A stretch of 64,000 bases of DNA, taken from NCBI GenBank assembly GCA_015501075.1, contig JADNYJ010000039.1, positions 1-64,000 of the forward strand, in the 5' to 3' direction. Position 1 is the stretch's first letter. Each line of letters starts with the position of its first letter. This stretch comes from Gymnopilus junonius. Lineage: Eukaryota > Basidiomycota > Agaricomycetes > Agaricales > Galerinaceae. Position numbers and translations under genes: made by a program. Of the stretch, positions 59,401-64,000 are shown piece by piece. A model generated the notes under the pieces. It was not told the origin of the DNA and searched no databases. It saw only the letters and a list, made by a program, of their open reading frames with translations.

Positions 59401-59569
59401 CGCCACCTCCACCTCCACCTCCAACCCCTTCGAAGGCCAAGTCCGCACGCTCGAAACCCCGCCCGAGCTCGACCTGGCGATGGTGGAGACTATTAATATA
59501 GATCAGAGCCAGGGCGCGGTTATTCTTTCTGATAAAGCGGGGAGGATATTTATTTTGTGTTATGAGTGA
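56418..59569 (+). CDS. Large F-box protein with low-complexity inserts
   Basis: Exons 56,418-56,510, 56,583-57,223, 57,287-57,557 and from 57,636. The F-box lies at the N-terminus (LSTLPYDLLLNIAIYLDLRDVHALHLTCKSLYD, residues 6-38, across intron 1). A propeller-like region follows (SSYTLCATKSGKVVCWDVQTDRCLAEW). The protein carries long biased tracts: a His run near 57,955-57,975, poly-Ser and poly-Pro around 58,100-58,250, poly-Ser at 58,740-58,800, poly-Ala, and a Lys/Arg then Glu block at 59,080-59,230. It ends DQSQGAVILSDKAGRIFILCYE. Between 57,636 and 58,330 the frame changes, most easily inside the C-runs at 58,206-58,230. A homopolymer indel or an unseen intron would reconcile the halves (PFPPWYPESAHFVRQWWP is in the downstream frame). 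Confidence 0.75.
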
Positions 59570-60877
59570 TTCGTGTGATGGGTGCGGGTTATGGGTGCAG
59601 GTGATGGGGTGGTCAGGGTGATGTGGTGGTCGGGGTGATGGGTGATGGGGCTGGTTGGTGAGGTTGGAAGTTGGAACTGATAACGGTGCCAGTTGTTGGG
59701 TGCATATATTACTTACACGCTGCATATACGCCTCGAGTGTTCTACTCTGTTCGCCTTGGTCCTGCTCCTGCTCCTGGGGTTTTGCTGTTATGCGGCATTG
59801 CTTTTTTATCTTTTATCTTTTTCTTTTGCTGTTTCGTGTTTAGTTAAGTAGTGGATCGATACATACTTGCATACTTACTTGCTTGCAATATTTCGTATTT
59901 GCTTTTCTTTTTTTCTTTCAAGTAAATAGGTCTGATTGGGGTTTGATTGGGGTCGTGTTGGGTTGGGTTAGATAGGGGGATACGCACACACACACACGCA
60001 TGCATATGGTTTGGGAGAGATGGCCAAGGCGCGCGTATCACTGTCCATGGTCTTCTCTCTGTTCTGGCAGGTTCCCTAAATTTCATTGTTGCATTATTAT
60101 ATACAGTACATTACATGTTCCTCTCTCTTTTTTTTTTCAATTCATACGCGTAAAATCTCTGAAAGCTACTACATATTATTATTGTCATCGTCCCGTTGTT
60201 CCTTTACTCTTTCGATCGAGTAACGAGTCGTACTATCTCGTACATGTACATAAGACATTCTTCAAGTTCAAGTTCAAGTTCATACTCTAGAATGATAACA
60301 CCATGCTTTCTTCTGTACCCTTCCACTGTAACTGCAGAGCAAGATATCAAGTACCTGTACTTATGGCGAAAGGCAGTGAGCACTGGCTGAAGGGTCCTTG
60401 GCACTTGCAATTCCACGGACCATGGTTCCATGGGAGAAATTTTATCTATCAAATTGACCAATTGTTAGTATGACTTTTTTTTTTACTAGTAGCATTGAGT
60501 AATAAAATCGGAACGGTATTATTCCTTCCTCAAAAAATTCCAAAGAAGGTAGATGCAATGTAAAGTGTCAATTTTGGTTAAACGTTTCATATGAGATTTA
60601 TGCCCAGAAATTACATTTGTCCCCAAGGACCACCGTTAGACTCTAGGTGCTTTTTTTTTCTGTCGATATCAATATGGGGAGATGCTTCTTTTAAATTGAA
60701 TGGTGAAAGAGTCTATTATTGGGGATGAGGCGAGTATTTCAACGGCAGGGTCCCTTCAAGGAACCATCCAGGGTAGCTGCTGCCAGTGACTTGTTTCCAA
60801 AGAAGGTCAAAAATGCCAGTGGTCATACACACATGGCCATTGGCTATGTGCCTACGAAAAACCACAGTTCGCTAGTC
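59570..60877. other. Intergenic, convergent 3' flanks
   Basis: No gene recognised. Simple repeats include GGGTGATG variants at 59,577-59,655 and (AAGTTC)3 near 60,262-60,282. Both neighbouring genes end into this interval. Confidence 0.5.
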
Positions 60878-62654
60878 TTACCCTACATACTTACCAAACC
60901 GCCTCACCAGCACCTCAGACCTAGGAAACAAAGCCGCATACTCAGTGTCTATCCGTATAGACCGCCCCTCCTGCTCATACATTCCGAGATTTCCGAACAC
61001 GCGCGAATCCACAAATTGAGGCGTTTCACCACGACATCGGATTACGAGCGATTCAAGGGGGTCACCACCATCTATTAACTGGGTCCTTGTGAACATGGTT
61101 TTGAGGAAGCGGGAGAATAGTACTGGAGTGAATGAGATGTTGGCGTCTAGTCCGATGCCCGTCAGGAGGGGCAGACATGCATCTGAATCTGCATCTGAAC
61201 CTGAATCTGAATGGGAAGTGACGCCGCTGCATCCTGAGCTGAAAGACTCGAGAAATTGATCAGACAGGTAATTGCATCGTAGGACGAGCTTCGAGATTCC
61301 GGGGCATAGGCCCAAGGCACTGTGGATTTTATCTGAATAATGCGTGAAACCAGAGAGTGAGTGTTTGAAGAGATTTGTTGATGCGACCGATGAATACTGC
61401 TAGGGTGTCATCGTCCCATGCTGGATATGACCCTAACGAAGTAAGTCCCAAGCTATTCACCATCGGTAACGTCAGGGCTTTGAGGAGCCTATTAATTGTA
61501 CCGCTGTCCAATGCGACAAGATGACAAGAGGTGAGGCATCGATGTTCCACCGAGGTGAGAGAAATAGCTTGGAGCTCTTCTTCCATGGTCCACGAGTCGC
61601 CTTTACAACGAATGCACAGATTTTCCAGCATCGGGCATGAGGACAGGATATGCAAGCAGGCTTCCATACTAATCGACGAGGCTGAACCGAGCCCCCTTTT
61701 ATTGTACAGCTCGAGGGATGTCATACGTTCCAGGGGAAGGTCAAGGCGTCTATAATCAAAGAGCGAGTGCAGGCGCAGCTTCTTGAACCGCGGGAGCGTT
61801 TCGAAAAATTTCAAACTAGACGGGGCAATCATCGGTCCATACTCATTCTGGAGGTAGTGCGGCTCGCCAGTTTCACGAATGATGAATGAATATTCTTCCA
61901 ACACAGGGAACATGGCGTTATGCATGTCGAAGAGAGATAGAATGCCATTCATCTGCAAAGAAAAGTCCGTGATCCAGAAGAACGCCCTGCATCGCTCAGA
62001 GTGGGCAAAGAGCTCTTTGATGACGGGGTCTTGGAGAGCAGCGATGGAGATGTAATCCTTGACATGAATGCCGATGGTGAGTGGGAGTGAACCAGAGCGG
62101 GAGAGCCAGGTAGATATCAGAGTGAGTTGGGTGAATTTGAGTTCGGGATTTTGAGCTTTTTTGAATTGGACTTTTAGAGTCGTCCATAAGCCGGGTGTGG
62201 AGAGCGCCACCATTCGCCACCGTCTGCACACATGAGTGAGTAATAACGGGCCTTGTAAAGGATGAAAGCTGTTTGGTATATAGGGCTCCTCGTCTAGTGT
62301 GCCCCCGAACTGACATTGCAGAAAGATATCGGATAGGAGCTCTGGTGGTAACGAACGGAGAGGATGAACAATCGCTGCATATTCTCTAATGGTCGCATCT
62401 ACGGTGTACTGCGCCAAAGCTGTTTCCCCAATAACGTCGGCAAGATCGCGCATTTTATTCAACAGTCCCTCTCGATGATCTTTCAGCGTTTGCACGTACT
62501 GTCGCGTCGCATCTTCTTCGCTCTGAGATGGGATTGCCAAGGAGGAGAGAAGATGCGAGATGGGAGTTTCTGGAATGGGAGGTTCGTATTTAGATTCCTC
62601 GTCTTCGGATGCTGGTTTTCTAGGACGTATCACGATGATCTTGTCGATGAACAT
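60878..62654 (-). pseudogene. F-box/LRR-like protein, one frameshift
   Basis: From ATG 62,654 (MFIDKIIVIRPRK) a continuous frame of about 440 codons runs to 61,329. It shows an N-terminal helix, an F-box-like YAAIVHPLRSLPPELLSDIFLQC with THVCRRWRMVALSTPGLW, and leucine-rich repeats (LKFFETLPRFKKLRL, LERMTSLELYNKRGL, CPMLENLCIRCKG). Near 61,345 the frame slips by one base in ACTCACTCTCTGG. The expected continuation SGFTHYSDKIHSALGLCPGISKLVL then runs to a stop at 60,878, ending RSIRIDTEYAALFPRSEVLVRR. Homologous end to end with the next gene. One slip in an otherwise open 590-codon gene may be a sequence error. Confidence 0.75.
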
Positions 62655-62893
62655 GACGGTATAAAGGGACAAGATTGATGATGCAATCAAAGGTGGATTT
62701 ACCTTGTCTGGACCACGATAAAATTAGATCAAGTCCTCAATGTTCCAAGTCGTCTCAACAAGTATGCAATGCAGAGCTTACCACAAAACTTTACTGGTGA
62801 CTGCAGCTTGGAAAGGAGGTAAATAGGTACTAAGTAACTATGAAAGTGCCAAGCACTGTAAAAGAAAGCAATCGAAAGAATGTGCTTTCTACC

Positions 62894-64000
62894 CTACACA
62901 ACAGGTAAACGTCGAATGATTAAATCAGACCTAGGGAACAATGCAACATATTCAGTATCGATCCGTATAGATCGTCCGCCTTTCTCATAAGCCTTGAGCT
63001 TTTTAAAAACATGTGAATCTATAAATTGAGGAGTTTCTCCACGACACCGAATGTCGAGCGATTGAAGGGGAGGACAGTCTATTCTTTTGAACATTGTTTT
63101 GAGGAAGACCGAAAATTTTTTAAGAGTGAATGAGACTTTTGAATCTAGCTCGATACTAACCAAACAGGGCAAATACGGAGTAACGCGAGTGGTGCTGAAC
63201 AGCTGGATGAAATTATCTGACAAGAGAGTAGACTGTAAAACGAGCTTTGAGATTCCGGGGCACTGGAGCAAGGCTTTGTGCATTTCATCAGTATGAAATG
63301 AGGCAGCAGAGATGTCCAGAGTCCGCAGTGATTCGTTGATATGAGCGAAAAAGACTATTACTATATCGGAATTCCATGAGAGACACGATCCTAACAGAGT
63401 AATCTTTAGATCTTGCACCATCGGTAATGTGAGGGCATCGAGAAGCTGAGTGATTTCTCCCGATATGATGAGACGAAAATATTTCAGGCGTCTATGTTCC
63501 ACTGCGGGCAAAGAGATGGCTTCAAGTTTATTACGCACATCCAAAAAGTCACCCCTGCAACAAATGCGCATTTCTTCCAGCACCGGACAGGATAACAAAA
63601 TCTTCAAACACCCTTCCACGGTGATTGATGAAACGAAAGCCAGCCCTCTGTCGTCGTAAAGCTCGAGGGATGTCATGCGCTCCAGAGGAAGGTCGAGACT
63701 CCTGTAATCAAATGGTGACTGTAGGCGCAATTTTTTGAACAGCGGAAGCGTTTCGAAAAACTGCATATCTGGAGAGGTGATCATAGGTCCATATTCCCTT
63801 TGGAGGAATGGATTGTTGTCTTCAAGGGACCTAATGAATGAAGTACTCCTCCAATATGGGGAACATGGCCGTGTGCTCGTCGAGGAGGGGTAAGATATTA
63901 TCCGTTTGCAGAGCTTTATAAGTAATCCAGAAGAATTCCCTGCATCGCGTGGAGTGGGAGAAGAGCTCTTTGATGACAGGATCTTGAAGAATAGTTCTAG
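62894..64000 (-). pseudogene. F-box/LRR-like tandem paralog, partial at the window edge
   Basis: The minus-strand gene runs off the right end, so the N-terminus is missing. Readable text: PVIKELFSHSTRCREFFWIT, MFPILEEY, then after a slip near 63,828 IRSLEDNNPFLQREYGPM. It continues without break for about 300 codons through LERMTSLELYDDRGLAF and KALLQCPGISKLVLQ to RSIRIDTEYVALFPRSDLIIRR and the stop at 62,894. It is a tandem duplicate of 60,878-62,654, same strand, 240 bp apart. The slip disrupts the frame; pseudogene or sequencing error. Confidence 0.7.

Noticed and set aside
57822..59725. Long minus-strand frames opposite the large F-box gene
   Set aside because: They mirror poly-Ser, poly-Pro and acidic tracts of the plus-strand gene and have no domain.
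1..64000. CRISPR arrays, phage genes, operons, Shine-Dalgarno sites
   Set aside because: The window is eukaryotic, with spliceosomal introns and retrotransposons; no spaced direct repeats of CRISPR type were seen.
62894..64000. An independent short gene starting at 63,784
   Set aside because: Homology to the neighbouring tandem paralog continues upstream of that point in another frame to the window edge.

Overview
This 64-kb window looks like nuclear DNA of a filamentous basidiomycete, most likely an Agaricomycete. The genes carry many short spliceosomal introns of about 45-80 bp. The gene content is typical of that group: an alpha-kinase, F-box/leucine-rich proteins, an SRPK-like kinase, an HNH_2-type nuclease, a CFEM surface protein and a rve-type integrase. 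The repeats include a chromodomain Ty3 element and a CENP-B/pogo-like transposase with spliceosomal introns. Nothing bacterial (operons, ribosome binding sites, CRISPR) is present. The species cannot be named from the sequence.

Region 1 (1-18,465) is a stack of nested transposons. A Ty3/gypsy chromovirus (22-5,947) has 229-bp LTRs and a TCAGG target duplication. It landed in the last codons of an older, minus-strand Ty1/copia pol remnant (5,948-7,790). Farther right are a DDE_1 transposase remnant (12,068-14,561, minus) split by a complete solo LTR (12,500-12,998, CACTG duplication), a LINE ORF1 remnant (15,693-17,169, minus), and a hAT-like MITE (17,627-18,139, TGCTTTAG duplication) sitting in the loop of a larger foldback element. 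From 5,953 to 18,465 the sequence is almost empty of CpG: I found three CG dinucleotides by eye, while the chromovirus and the DNA to the right are CpG-rich. This looks like an old, methylated, deaminated repeat island invaded later by the chromovirus.

Region 2 (18.5-36 kb) holds an HNH nuclease gene (18,560-19,886), decayed partial copies of an ARMC8/GID5 gene (20.1-21.0 and 24.3-26.5 kb), one copy of a novel gene family (22,578-23,909), an SRPK-like kinase pseudogene (26,482-28,023), and the intact ARMC8/GID5 gene (28,562-32,194). ARMC8/GID5 is a scaffold subunit of the GID/CTLH ubiquitin ligase. Its 11-exon model stays in frame throughout and needs two GC-AG introns. A trypsin-fold protease pseudogene and a CFEM GPI-anchored protein follow.

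Region 3 (36-54 kb) holds two F-box paralogs (36,282-37,577 and 49,036-50,332), an alpha-kinase, a rve-type integrase-like gene, the inverted second copy of the novel gene family (46,223-47,730), a small member of a family recognisable by its N-terminal MGT-G motif (50,701-51,294) and a coiled-coil gene (52,348-53,700). Region 4 (54-64 kb) has a degenerate TGATGC-rich repeat, a large F-box protein with low-complexity inserts (56,418-59,569), and two tandem F-box/LRR genes on the minus strand, both frameshifted, the second running off the window.

The most unusual observations are the 12.5-kb CpG desert with its datable layers of insertions, the two divergent inverted genes whose 5' flanks are better conserved than their exons and whose exons are mostly symmetric phase 1-1 units, and the repeated duplication of ARMC8. 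Many otherwise well-preserved genes carry single frameshifts, so uncorrected indels in the assembly must be considered before any gene is called dead.
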